Below are positions 1 through 8,334 of a DNA stretch of 64,000 bases, one piece after another. Made by a program: the position numbers and the translations under genes. Position 1 is the first letter of the stretch, and every line of letters starts with the position of its first letter. The notes beneath the pieces are model-generated. The model saw only the letters and a program-made list of their open reading frames with translations, had not been told where the DNA came from and did not search any database. Origin of the DNA: Methanoculleus sp. UBA430 (GTDB lineage: Archaea > Halobacteriota > Methanomicrobia > Methanomicrobiales > Methanoculleaceae); contig NZ_DAXW01000003.1 in NCBI RefSeq assembly GCF_002506585.1, positions 1 to 64,000 on the forward strand, in the 5' to 3' direction.

Positions 1-923
1 GGTGAGGTTTTTCGAAGTTCTCGGCAGTCCGTTTCGCCCACGGGATCGCTTCAGCAATGGTCGTCCCGATAGCCATGGCCTACATAGCGGACCTCTCGGA
101 GAAGGGCAAGGAAGGGAGTCAGATGGGAAACTTCTCCATCTCGATGTTTCTCGGGATGGGGGTCGGACCGCTCCTCGGGGGATTCTTAAACGACGCGTTC
201 GGCATGGATTCGGTCTTCTATGTCATGGCCGGCCTCTCGGCGTTCGCCACACTTCTCGTCGCCGCCTCTCTTCCGGAGGCGAGACCGGGCTCGTTGACAA
301 TCCCGGCCAGGGAACCCGCTCCGATGCGGGAGATCTTCACGCTGCCGATCATGCGGGGGATCCTGGTCTTCACCCTCATCAGCGCCCTCGGCCGCGGGGG
401 TATGATGGTTTTTATCCCGGTCTTCGGGCCGCTGATCGCGATCAGCCCGTTCGAGGTGGGCGTCGTCCTCTCCGTGAACACCTTCCTGATGGCGCTCCTC
501 CAGATGCCGATCGGGAGGCTCACCGACACCGGGAACAAAGTTACCCTGATCGTCGCGGGATCGACCGTAGCCGCGGTGGCGCTCGCCGTCATCCCCCTCT
601 CGGGGTCGTTCTGGCCTCTGCTCGTGATCACCTCCGCCGTGGGCGTCGGGGGCGCCATCCAGCAACCGGCCATCATGGCTCTGACGGTCGATGCAGGCCG
701 GACCATCGGGATGGGAACCTCGATGGGCGCCTACAACACGGTCTTTGGTATCGGCATGATCATCGCACCGCTGATCGGGGGGGTCTTCATGGACTATATC
801 GGGATCGGCGCCGTTTTCTACGTGGGCGGAGCGGTATGCCTCATCGGAACGGGAGTCTTTGCAGTGATGATGCAACGGAACGCTCGTGAATGCGCTGCCG
901 GAGAGGTGCCGGGGCACGGATAG
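1..923 (+). CDS. MFS transporter, 3' part (cut by window edge or 5'-broken)
   Basis: Membrane transporter of the major facilitator superfamily; substrate unknown. The readable part (about 305 residues from base 6) shows the typical run of hydrophobic helices. It includes a GVGPLLGGFLNDAFG-type segment and a helix with conserved small residues near the start (FAHGIASAMVVPIAMAYIAD), which resembles the helix-4 region of the family. Members are usually near 400 residues, so roughly the first three helices are missing. The reading frame has a TGA at bases 3-5, directly before the recognisable homology. Either the gene carries a frameshift or nonsense change just there (a T5 run follows), or the upstream part lies in another frame outside the window. 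It ends at TAG 921-923. Family call is firm, integrity is not. Confidence 0.8.
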
Positions 924-1035
924 ACCCTCTTCCAGGGGAGCGGCGGCCGTTCGTCGTTCGGATTCCCCGAAACATTAACTCTACCGGCCCAAAAGAGCCA
1001 TTCTGACCGCATGTCATTCTCTCACATGAGATAAA

Positions 1036-1045
1036 TTAATATACC
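1036..1045 (+). promoter_or_regulatory. Possible TATA box upstream of HAMP-PAS sensor
   Basis: The sequence ttaatatacc lies in an AT-rich island within an otherwise GC-rich 261-base spacer (924-1184). It is about 140 bases before the first ATG of the sensor frame, so either the leader is long or the true start differs. Nothing else is seen in the spacer. Confidence 0.3.
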
Positions 1046-1184
1046 TTTTTTACTATCATGGGATACAAAGGCGTGCAGGTGGGATAGCGCGCCGGAACCG
1101 TCGTGTCAAACATCTGCAGCGCGGCCGGGTGACCCCTGCAGGCTTACGGGCATCTCTCTGCCCGGCGCAAGAGTACAACATCTC

Positions 1185-2261
1185 ATGGACCACTGCAAGC
1201 ATACACTCCTGCTTCCGGCCGCCCCCCCTGCGGACTTCTGTACGCTTCGTGCCCGCTTTCCGGCCTCGTTCCTTCTTGTCGCCCTGCCGTCCGGGATTCC
1301 GGGAGAGATAGGGGACGCCGTGGGCATCCTGCTCCTCGAACTCCTCATCGCCGGGATTGCCTTTGGGCTCCTCGGGATCTGGCTCAAGGAGCGGGCTGTG
1401 GTTGCCCGCATCGCCGGGATGGGGGCGAGCATCGAGGCCATCCGGGCAGGCAGTGACGCCCGCACCCGTCTCCCCGCAGGCGAGGGCGACCCGGTCTCAC
1501 GCTTTGCCGGCGACGTCAACCGGATGCTCGACGATCTGGAGCGTTCCCGGCAGGAGATCCTGGAGAGCAGGGACCGCTACCGTCTCCTCTTCGACAGCGG
1601 GAACGACTTCCTGCTCGTCTGCGCAGTGGGGAGGGAGGGCACGCCCTACCGGATACTGGACGCAAACGCGCTCGCCTGCCGGACTCTCGGGTATGCCCGG
1701 GAGAATCTCCTCGCCCTCGCTCCCCGTTCGGTCATCCTCATCAGGAGCGATTTCGAGCGAGACGACCACCACCTCTACAGCGCCGACCTGATCCCCCGGC
1801 AGGGCGAACGGATCCCCGCCGAGGCGACCATTCACCGCATCAGCCTCGAGGGCACCCCGGCGATCCTCATCATCGCGCGGGACGTAACGGAGCGGAGAAG
1901 GGCCGAGAAGGAGTTGATGGACTACCGCTACCGCCTGGAGGAACTGGTGACGCAGCGGACCAACGAACTCCAGGCGGCAAACGAGAGTCTCAGGCGCGAA
2001 ATGAGAGAGCGGGCGCGGATGGAGCGGGAGAGGCTGGAGGCATACCGGCAGATCGAGAGGAACATCGAGCAGTTCGCGGTCCTGACCGACCACATCCGAA
2101 ACCCTCTTCAGGTCGTCCAGGGGATGGCCGACCTCATCGAGGACGAGCGGGCGGAGAAGATCCGGGAGCAGGTCCGGCAGATTAAGAAGATTCTCATGCA
2201 GCTCGACGAAGGGTGGGTTGAGTCGGAGAAGGTCCGGGAGTACCTTGAGCGGTACCGGTGA
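1185..2261 (+). CDS. HAMP-PAS sensor protein with short HisKA-like tail, no ATPase domain
   Basis: Membrane-anchored sensory protein of 358 residues. In order: about 45 poorly conserved residues, one membrane helix (about 46-68, rich in L, I, G, A), a HAMP-like linker, a PAS domain (about 125-235) ending in the usual DVTERRRAEKEL motif, a coiled coil, and a tail with DHIRNPLQ. In that tail the His sits where a HisKA phosphoacceptor would be. No HATPase_c domain follows. This PAS plus DHIRNPLQ tail is, as I recall, common at the C-terminus of Methanomicrobiales sensors, so partner proteins probably act downstream. Only one helix is visible and the N-terminus looks atypical, so the extracellular sensor and first helix may have been lost or the start misplaced. 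It converges with the helicase gene, 20 bases apart. Confidence 0.7.
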   Translation: MDHCKHTLLLPAAPPADFCTLRARFPASFLLVALPSGIPGEIGDAVGILLLELLIAGIAFGLLGIWLKERAVVARIAGMGASIEAIRAGSDARTRLPAGEGDPVSRFAGDVNRMLDDLERSRQEILESRDRYRLLFDSGNDFLLVCAVGREGTPYRILDANALACRTLGYARENLLALAPRSVILIRSDFERDDHHLYSADLIPRQGERIPAEATIHRISLEGTPAILIIARDVTERRRAEKELMDYRYRLEELVTQRTNELQAANESLRREMRERARMERERLEAYRQIERNIEQFAVLTDHIRNPLQVVQGMADLIEDERAEKIREQVRQIKKILMQLDEGWVESEKVREYLERYR

Positions 2262-2281
2262 GGGAGGCCGGGTGCCGTCCC

Positions 2282-4291
2282 CTACGGCTCCTTCTCCTCG
2301 GCGCACTCGAGTTCCGCGACGACATCGGCCGCATCGTCCATCCGCCGGACCAGGTCCTTGATCTCGACCAGGCGTTCGACGCCGATGAAGTGCTCGGCCA
2401 TCACCCGGGCCATATCCGTGAGTTCGATGCGGCCGGCCCTCCGCCGGACCAGCCCGTAGTCAAGGAGTGTCGGGAGGGCCGGCTCCAGCGCCCCGACCAT
2501 CGTGTGGGTCATGCGGATCACCTCCTGCTCGTCGCCGCTAGAGACCACGACGTTCGCCACGAACTCTTCCGTGCTCTGCTCCATGTCGTACTCGGGAGCG
2601 ACCTCCTCCATCTCGCCACTGAGAAGGCCGACGGCGACCTCCTCCTCGGTCTTCCCGGACGATCTGGAGTACGAACCCCCGGGCTCCGCCAGGATGACCA
2701 CCCGGCCGAGGTCGTGGAAATCGGGCCGACCGGCGCGGCCCATCATCTGGTGGAACTCCTGGACGGTGAGCCACTGGATGCCCATCGCAAGGGCGTCAAA
2801 GATCACCTGAGATGCCGGAAAGTCGACGCCGGCGGCAAGCGCGGCCGTGGTCACGACGGCGCCGACCTCCCCGTTCGCGAACCGCCGCTCTACGTCCCGG
2901 CGCTCCTGCGCGGTCAGCCCCGCATGGTAGGGGGCGGCAATCTTTCCGAGAGCGTCGGCGATGACGTGGCAGCGGGCCCGGGAGTTCGTGAAGACGATCG
3001 ACTGGCCCCGGTAGCCCTTCGACGACCGTATCTTGTACTCCTCGGCGACCATCTGCTTGATGAACCCGATCTTCTTAGACCGTTCCACGAAGATGAGGTG
3101 CCGCTCGAGCGGAACCGGCCGGTCGGCGTAGCGGACCAGGTTTGCCCGGAGTTTCTCCGCGAGCAGCCCGGGAGCCCCGATCGTCGCCGAGAGGTAGAGG
3201 AACTGGGCTTCCGGGGCGATATGCTTGAGCCGGGCGATCAGCCCGTCGAGACGGTGGCCCCGATCGGGGTCCTCGAGCATCTGGACCTCATCGATGACGA
3301 CGGTCCCGATGTCCTTTAAGGATCTCCCGGTCCGGAGAGCGTGATCGATCCCCTCGTAGGTCCCTACCACGACGGGAGCATGGACGTCCCGGTCTCCCGC
3401 GGGCCGGGTCTCGGGGAGGTTGAGACGGCTCATCCCGGTCTGGAGGGTGACCCTCACCAGGTGGCCGTAACGGTCGCGGAACCGCTGGTATTTCTGGTTC
3501 GCGAGCGCGACCAGCGGGACCAGGAAGAGCATTCTCCCCCGCCCTTCAAGGAAGTTCTTCATTCCGGCCATCTCACCGATGAAGGTCTTGCCGCTCGCGG
3601 TGGCGGAGACGACGAGGAGGTGCTGCCCCTCGAGGAGCCCGTTCTGGACGGCGAGCTGCTGGACAGGCATCAAGTACTCGACCCCGGCGGCCTTCGCAAA
3701 CGCCGCGGGCAGCGGGAGTTCGGTGATATGAGCCGTCTTCTGGACCTCGTGCGCCTCGAGCCGGTCAAAGAGGGTCCGCTTCCGGTCAGGATGGTCGGGA
3801 CCCACCGATCCCAGCACCCGGTCGAGGTCCCGGACCTGGGCGAGGAGTTTCTCGAGGTGGACGAGGACGGAGCCGCCGAATTTGCCCATGTAGCCGAGCT
3901 CCCGGCGCATCTCGCGCTTCGCGCACTCAAGGCAGATCCACTCCCCGCCGTAGCGGACGCCGGTCGTCTTATCGATGGGAACAAACCGGTCCTCGAGCTG
4001 GCAGAACCGACAGATGTTGATCCTTGACACCGGGATCTGGAGGTCGGCAAGAAACGACTCGAACTCCGGGCTCTTCCCCGCAAGGTGGACCGAAGACCGG
4101 CGCAAGAGCGTGATCAGGTCCCGGGTCGGGGTGGGCTTGAGCTGTTTACCCCGCCGGCGCATCTTGAAGTTCTTTGGCCGCTGGCCCTTCGGGGTTGCGG
4201 TCAGGTCGACGAACCCGGAACCCTCGACACGGCCGCCCTCGACAAACAGCAGTTTATACGTGCCTTTCTGGGGCTGGACGATAACCTTCAT
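2282..4291 (-). CDS. Ski2-like DEAD/DEAH-box helicase with N-terminal zinc-binding segment
   Basis: ATP-dependent nucleic-acid helicase of 669 residues. The N-terminal about 200 residues include a CxxC pair (Cys94, Cys97) and a second pair (Cys120, Cys123) that probably bind zinc. Then come motif I SATASGKT (229-236), motif II DEVQ (334-337), motif III SAT, and motif VI QMMGRAGR, followed by a C-terminal winged-helix-like region. This pattern fits archaeal Ski2-type helicases distinct from Hel308; the substrate is unknown. The start ATG overlaps the stop of the upstream regulator by four bases (ATGA, 4288-4291), indicating one transcript with that regulator and the ArsR-like gene before it. 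Confidence 0.85.
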   Translation of the reverse strand: MKVIVQPQKGTYKLLFVEGGRVEGSGFVDLTATPKGQRPKNFKMRRRGKQLKPTPTRDLITLLRRSSVHLAGKSPEFESFLADLQIPVSRINICRFCQLEDRFVPIDKTTGVRYGGEWICLECAKREMRRELGYMGKFGGSVLVHLEKLLAQVRDLDRVLGSVGPDHPDRKRTLFDRLEAHEVQKTAHITELPLPAAFAKAAGVEYLMPVQQLAVQNGLLEGQHLLVVSATASGKTFIGEMAGMKNFLEGRGRMLFLVPLVALANQKYQRFRDRYGHLVRVTLQTGMSRLNLPETRPAGDRDVHAPVVVGTYEGIDHALRTGRSLKDIGTVVIDEVQMLEDPDRGHRLDGLIARLKHIAPEAQFLYLSATIGAPGLLAEKLRANLVRYADRPVPLERHLIFVERSKKIGFIKQMVAEEYKIRSSKGYRGQSIVFTNSRARCHVIADALGKIAAPYHAGLTAQERRDVERRFANGEVGAVVTTAALAAGVDFPASQVIFDALAMGIQWLTVQEFHQMMGRAGRPDFHDLGRVVILAEPGGSYSRSSGKTEEEVAVGLLSGEMEEVAPEYDMEQSTEEFVANVVVSSGDEQEVIRMTHTMVGALEPALPTLLDYGLVRRRAGRIELTDMARVMAEHFIGVERLVEIKDLVRRMDDAADVVAELECAEEKEP

Positions 4292-5097
4292 GGTGCGATC
4301 AGGTCGTGGATCGTATAGGTGAGCCCCACCGTCTCCAGTCGCTTGAGGAAGTCGGTAAACTCCTCATCAACGATAAGTATTGCGCACTCCCGCCCGTGGA
4401 ATGCCGCCTCGATAACCCCTTCACGGGATCCGAAGAACATATCCGGCTCGATATCAGCCTTCCTGAGGGCTACGTAGGACTCGAGGCCCACTGCGGCCAC
4501 CATCTCCGCGTCCCGGACCGCGTCCCGGAGAAGGTCTGTCCTGACGTGCCTTGAGCCGCCCCGCTCGACCCGCGGCACCTTGCAGACATGAATGAGTCCT
4601 TCCTCGTGCTCGATGATGCCGTTCAACTGGGCGACACCGAGATCCTCTCCCGGCTCCGCGTCCATGGTCGCGAGGCCGGTTGCGCTCTGCTCTTCTTTCG
4701 TCGCGTAGAGCCAGCCGTCCCGCATGAAGACGCCGACCGTATCGCCCTTCCGGATCTCATCCCGGGCGATAGCCGTCCAGACCGCCACCTGCTGAATGAT
4801 GTCCCGGTTGATGTGACGGGCATAGGCCTCGAGCGCCTCGGCGTGCCGCAGGACCCACTCGATCCCGTTCTTCGTCACCTCATACCGGCCCCGGCCGTGA
4901 GCGGTGACCAGCCCCTCATCCACCAGTTCCCGGATGTACTCGGAGACGGCCTGGGGTGTCACGCCGAGTTTTCCGGCGATCTCCTGCTGGCGGACGGCCG
5001 GCTGGTGCTCGGCGATCTCCACCAGGATCTGGAATCGCGTGGCCTCCCGTTTGCTACGTAAGATCACATAGAGGGGATCGTCAGTGAAGTCGGTCAA
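4288..5097 (-). CDS. Winged-helix transcriptional regulator, conserved archaeal type
   Basis: Predicted DNA-binding protein of 269 residues. Residues about 15-80 form a MarR/ArsR-like winged helix (ATRFQILVEIAEH, then QQEIAGKLGVTPQAVSEYIR as recognition region, then VTAHGRGRYEVTKNG as wing). The remaining about 190 residues form an uncharacterised domain with no recognisable catalytic motif. It overlaps the ArsR-like gene upstream by 17 bases and the helicase downstream by four. The three genes are therefore probably co-transcribed from the promoter region shared with hypF. The link of two regulators to a helicase suggests a nucleic-acid role, but no target can be read from the sequence. Confidence 0.75.
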   Translation of the reverse strand: MTDFTDDPLYVILRSKREATRFQILVEIAEHQPAVRQQEIAGKLGVTPQAVSEYIRELVDEGLVTAHGRGRYEVTKNGIEWVLRHAEALEAYARHINRDIIQQVAVWTAIARDEIRKGDTVGVFMRDGWLYATKEEQSATGLATMDAEPGEDLGVAQLNGIIEHEEGLIHVCKVPRVERGGSRHVRTDLLRDAVRDAEMVAAVGLESYVALRKADIEPDMFFGSREGVIEAAFHGRECAILIVDEEFTDFLKRLETVGLTYTIHDLIAP

Positions 5098-5593
5098 GCA
5101 ACACCATTCCCTGCCCTTTCAGATCAAGGCCGGGAATCCTCTTCGCCAGCCCCTTGATGAAGGTTGGACTCACGCCGTACTTCCTGGAGATGTCGCTGAT
5201 CGAGGTGGTTCCGCCCAGGATCTCCTGTTCAACCGAATCCACAATTGTGCGAAGACTCTCGTCGTTTGAGATGGCGATGTGCAGCAGGTCTCCGATATCG
5301 CCCATGGAACACTGGAAGCTGGCCCGGAATTTGCTGTATGTAGCCCGGTACTCCTTCGTCGGCTTCTCTCCGGGCTTCGGCATCCGCCACTGTTCTTCGA
5401 TCAAGTTTCCCTTCTTGAGGATGGAGAGGCACTCGGTCACCATCGAGGTCCCGGCGTAGGTCCCGAGCTCCTCCTCGGTCAGCCAGGCTTTGTTTAAGAG
5501 CTCGTAGATCTTTTTATAATCAGCATTATTGAACGTTATAAGAAGAGGAACCAGTTCAACCGGATCATTAAGAATTTTAATATGTCCCGTCAA
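5081..5593 (-). CDS. ArsR-like winged-helix regulator
   Basis: A 170-residue protein. An N-terminal winged-helix segment (about 15-90; TEEELGTYAGTSMVTECLSILKK reads as helix-turn-helix) is followed by a second HTH-like segment near the C-terminus (TSISDISRKYGVSPTFIKGLAKR). No metal-binding Cys cluster typical of classical ArsR sensors is present. It is the first gene of the leftward operon with the winged-helix protein and the helicase, and it is divergent from hypF. The 57-base gap contains a short inverted repeat that could be its operator. Confidence 0.7.
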   Translation of the reverse strand: MTGHIKILNDPVELVPLLITFNNADYKKIYELLNKAWLTEEELGTYAGTSMVTECLSILKKGNLIEEQWRMPKPGEKPTKEYRATYSKFRASFQCSMGDIGDLLHIAISNDESLRTIVDSVEQEILGGTTSISDISRKYGVSPTFIKGLAKRIPGLDLKGQGMVLLDRLH

Positions 5594-5607
5594 TGCGATA
5601 CCCTATT

Positions 5608-5625
5608 GTTATATCGTTGTATAAC
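5608..5625. promoter_or_regulatory. Inverted repeat GTTATA-N6-TATAAC in divergent promoter
   Basis: Perfect six-base arms (5608-5613 and 5620-5625) lie in the 57-base gap between the leftward regulator operon and hypF. The arms themselves resemble TATA elements facing both ways. The repeat may be an operator, two back-to-back TATA boxes, or both. Confidence 0.4.
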
Positions 5626-5650
5626 TCCATAAATTTTTGCTGAATATTCA

Positions 5651-7861
5651 ATGCGTATACGTGGCACGATCATCATCCGGGGCGTCGTTCAGGGGGTCGG
5701 ATTTCGTCCCTTTGTCTATGCAAAGGCCCGGGAATTTGGGATCACCGGGACCGTCAAAAATCTCGGGAGCGAGGTGGAGATCCATGCGTTCGGTGACCGC
5801 TTCGAGGAGTTCCTCGAGGCCGTTTCCCGGGGAACGCTGTTATCTCACATAGATTCCGTGGACGTCCAGGATCTGCGCGACAACCCGCCCGATACGTTTA
5901 CTGTCCTTGAGAGCGGCTCCGGGAGCCTCTCCGGATTCATCCCTGCCGATATCGGCACCTGCGACGACTGCGTCGCCGATATGTTCACGCCGGGGGGACG
6001 GTACGAGGGCTACTGGGCCACATCCTGCGTCAACTGCGGTCCGCGGTACAGCATCATCACTGCCATCCCCTACGACCGGGAGCGGACGTCGATGGCGGAG
6101 TTTCCCATGTGCGGCGCCTGCGAGAGCGAGTACACCGACCCGTCCTGCCGGCGGCACCACGCCCAGACGATCGCCTGTGCCGCCTGCGGGCCGCAACTCG
6201 CTCTCTTGAAGGCCGACGGGACGCTGGTTGCGGCCGCAGATCCCATCCGGGAGGCGGCAGCCCTCATTGACGGGGGCTCGATCGTCGCCATCCGGGGGGT
6301 AGGGGGGTTTCATATCGCCTGCACCGAGGAGGCGGCCCCCGAACTGAAACGCCGGCTGGGCCGGACAGAGCAGCCGCTCGCGGTGATGGGAACCCCGGAG
6401 GAGGTGGAGCGGATCGCGGTCGTCTCGGAAGAAGAGCGGCGGATCCTGCAGTCCCGGGAACGGCCGATCGTGGTGCTCGAGAAGAAGGACCATACGTCGC
6501 ACCCGGGGATCTCGGGGCTCCATACCATCGGGTGCATGCTCCCCTACACCGGGCTGCACCACCTCCTCTTTGCGAACCTCGCCCACCCGCTCCTGGTGAT
6601 GACGAGCGCGAACCTGCCTGGCTACCCGATGATCACCGATCTTGAGATCGCTCTCGGCCGGCTCTCGGGGCAGGTGGACTACATCCTCACCCACAACCGC
6701 CGGATCGTCAACCGCTGCGACGACTCCGTCGTCAGAGACGGCTACATCATCCGTCTCTCACGGGGCCTCGCCCCGAAACGGACGGCGATCGACCTCGGAG
6801 ATGCGTGTATCCTCGGCGTCGGGCCGGAGCTGAACGCGAACGTCTCCGTCTACAAAGCGGGCTTCTGCATCACCTCGCCCCATGTGGGAAACGTCAGAAA
6901 CCCCCAGACCCTCGCCTACCTGCAGGAGACGGCGGAGAAGATCGGGGGACTTGTCGGGGCGCGATATGACCTGATCGTCCACGACCTCCACCCGCAGTTC
7001 CTCTCGACCCGCTACGCGAGGGAGGTTGCCGAGGCGGTCGGGGCAGAGGTCATGGCTGTCCAGCACCACCGGGCGCACATCGCTGCGACGACCCGGGAGG
7101 AGTGTGTCGGGATCGCGATCGACGGCGTGGGCTACGGGGACGACGCCACGATCTGGGGTGGCGAGGTCTTTGCCGGGCAGGTTCCCCACCTCGACCGGGT
7201 CGCCCACCTCGAGGTCGTCCCGATGCCGGGCGGCGACCTTGCCACCCGGTTCCCGGAGCGGATGCTGTATGGGATCCTGCCGACGCCGGGGGTCCGGGAC
7301 CTCCTTTCGTCACGGGGGTGGAGCGATATCGAGCTCGCGGTCCTCTCCCGGCAGGTGGAGCGGGGGTTGAACGTCGCCGCGACCTCGAGCACCGGGAGGG
7401 TGCTCGACGCCGCCGCAGCCCTCCTCGGTATCTGCCGGGAACGGACCTACGACGGCGAGCCGGCGATGAAACTCGAGTCGGCGGCGTGTGCCGGGCGGGC
7501 GTCGGCCTGGGATCTTGAGTTCCTGCGCGACGGGGGCTGCGAGGTCCTCTCGACCCGGTCGCTCATCGCCGAGGCATACCGGCGGGCCGCGGCCGGGGAA
7601 CGGGTGAACGACATCGCCGCGTCGGTCCAGTACAACCTGGCGAGAGGCGTCGCCGCGATGGCTGTCCGGGCGGCGGAGGAGCGGGGGATCCCGCGGGTGG
7701 CGCTCTCGGGCGGGGTGGCCTATAACCGGGCGATCCGGGAGGCGATCGTCGGGGAGGTCCGGGCTGCGGGGCTTGAGGTGGTTATGAACCGGGAGTATCC
7801 GCTCGGGGATGGGTGCATCAGCTTCGGACAGGTGGTCTACGGGGGGAGCGGGGAGGATTAG
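5651..7861 (+). CDS. hypF: Carbamoyltransferase HypF
   Basis: Hydrogenase maturation enzyme that makes the carbamoyl group for the CN ligands of the NiFe centre and transfers it to HypE, using carbamoyl phosphate and ATP. The 736 residues match the usual length. An acylphosphatase-like domain with GVVQGVGFRPFVYAKA comes first. Two HypF zinc fingers follow (CDDC, CVNC, CGAC, CAAC), then a YrdC-like domain (about 195-370), then the Kae1-like carbamoyltransferase domain with HHRAH and VALSGG near the end. It stands alone, without other hyp genes nearby. Start ATG 5651 follows an AT-rich promoter. A short decayed copy of its 3' end lies near 15.6-15.75 kb. Confidence 0.95.
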   Translation: MRIRGTIIIRGVVQGVGFRPFVYAKAREFGITGTVKNLGSEVEIHAFGDRFEEFLEAVSRGTLLSHIDSVDVQDLRDNPPDTFTVLESGSGSLSGFIPADIGTCDDCVADMFTPGGRYEGYWATSCVNCGPRYSIITAIPYDRERTSMAEFPMCGACESEYTDPSCRRHHAQTIACAACGPQLALLKADGTLVAAADPIREAAALIDGGSIVAIRGVGGFHIACTEEAAPELKRRLGRTEQPLAVMGTPEEVERIAVVSEEERRILQSRERPIVVLEKKDHTSHPGISGLHTIGCMLPYTGLHHLLFANLAHPLLVMTSANLPGYPMITDLEIALGRLSGQVDYILTHNRRIVNRCDDSVVRDGYIIRLSRGLAPKRTAIDLGDACILGVGPELNANVSVYKAGFCITSPHVGNVRNPQTLAYLQETAEKIGGLVGARYDLIVHDLHPQFLSTRYAREVAEAVGAEVMAVQHHRAHIAATTREECVGIAIDGVGYGDDATIWGGEVFAGQVPHLDRVAHLEVVPMPGGDLATRFPERMLYGILPTPGVRDLLSSRGWSDIELAVLSRQVERGLNVAATSSTGRVLDAAAALLGICRERTYDGEPAMKLESAACAGRASAWDLEFLRDGGCEVLSTRSLIAEAYRRAAAGERVNDIAASVQYNLARGVAAMAVRAAEERGIPRVALSGGVAYNRAIREAIVGEVRAAGLEVVMNREYPLGDGCISFGQVVYGGSGED

Positions 7862-8334
7862 GGCGGTTCTCCGGCAAGCACCCGGATAAAGATCTCTCGT
7901 AGCCGCTCGCATTGCTGGAGCAGCGGGACAGGTTCTCATCAAACCAGGTCCTGGTCGAAAACCTCTTCAAGTCGGGCAAAGAAGCCTTCTCTCTTTGAGC
8001 ATTGCGCCGGTATTCACGGCTGTCTTTCGTAAAATTTACCGTTCTGCATCGACTTTTGATAGGGCGGGTTGTTCTTGCAGGATGAACAAATAACCCATTC
8101 GGAGTCTCACGGTGCGGTGAAGCGGGGAGGGGGTTACTCGGTTATACCGGGGTGACATAAAACCGTGATCTACACCCTAAATCGAGCGGCAATTCTAATT
8201 GCTTTTCAAAATCTCTGGATTTTTTCAAGAGGCGTTCCAGGGCAAATTTTTTTTCCGTAAAGTATATATTTAGGCATTCAGATCGGTTTAAATGCAGATT
8301 CTCACCAGAATAAGTCAGGAGAAGGTGGCTCTGG
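7862..8334. other. 473-base spacer with promoter and possible gene debris
   Basis: No intact gene is seen. On the minus strand about 7.87-8.1 kb there are short open stretches that look protein-like, such as a segment with CSSCKNNPPYQKSMQNGKFY bounded by stops. These could be debris of a lost gene, but I cannot name it. The right third is AT-rich; aaagtatatattta near 8259-8272 is a good TATA box for the downstream protease gene. Confidence 0.4.

Noticed and set aside
2258..3319. Long plus-strand frame opposite the helicase gene
   Set aside because: It is an antisense frame with Asp/Arg/Pro-rich translation typical of GC-rich shadows; the minus strand has full helicase motifs.
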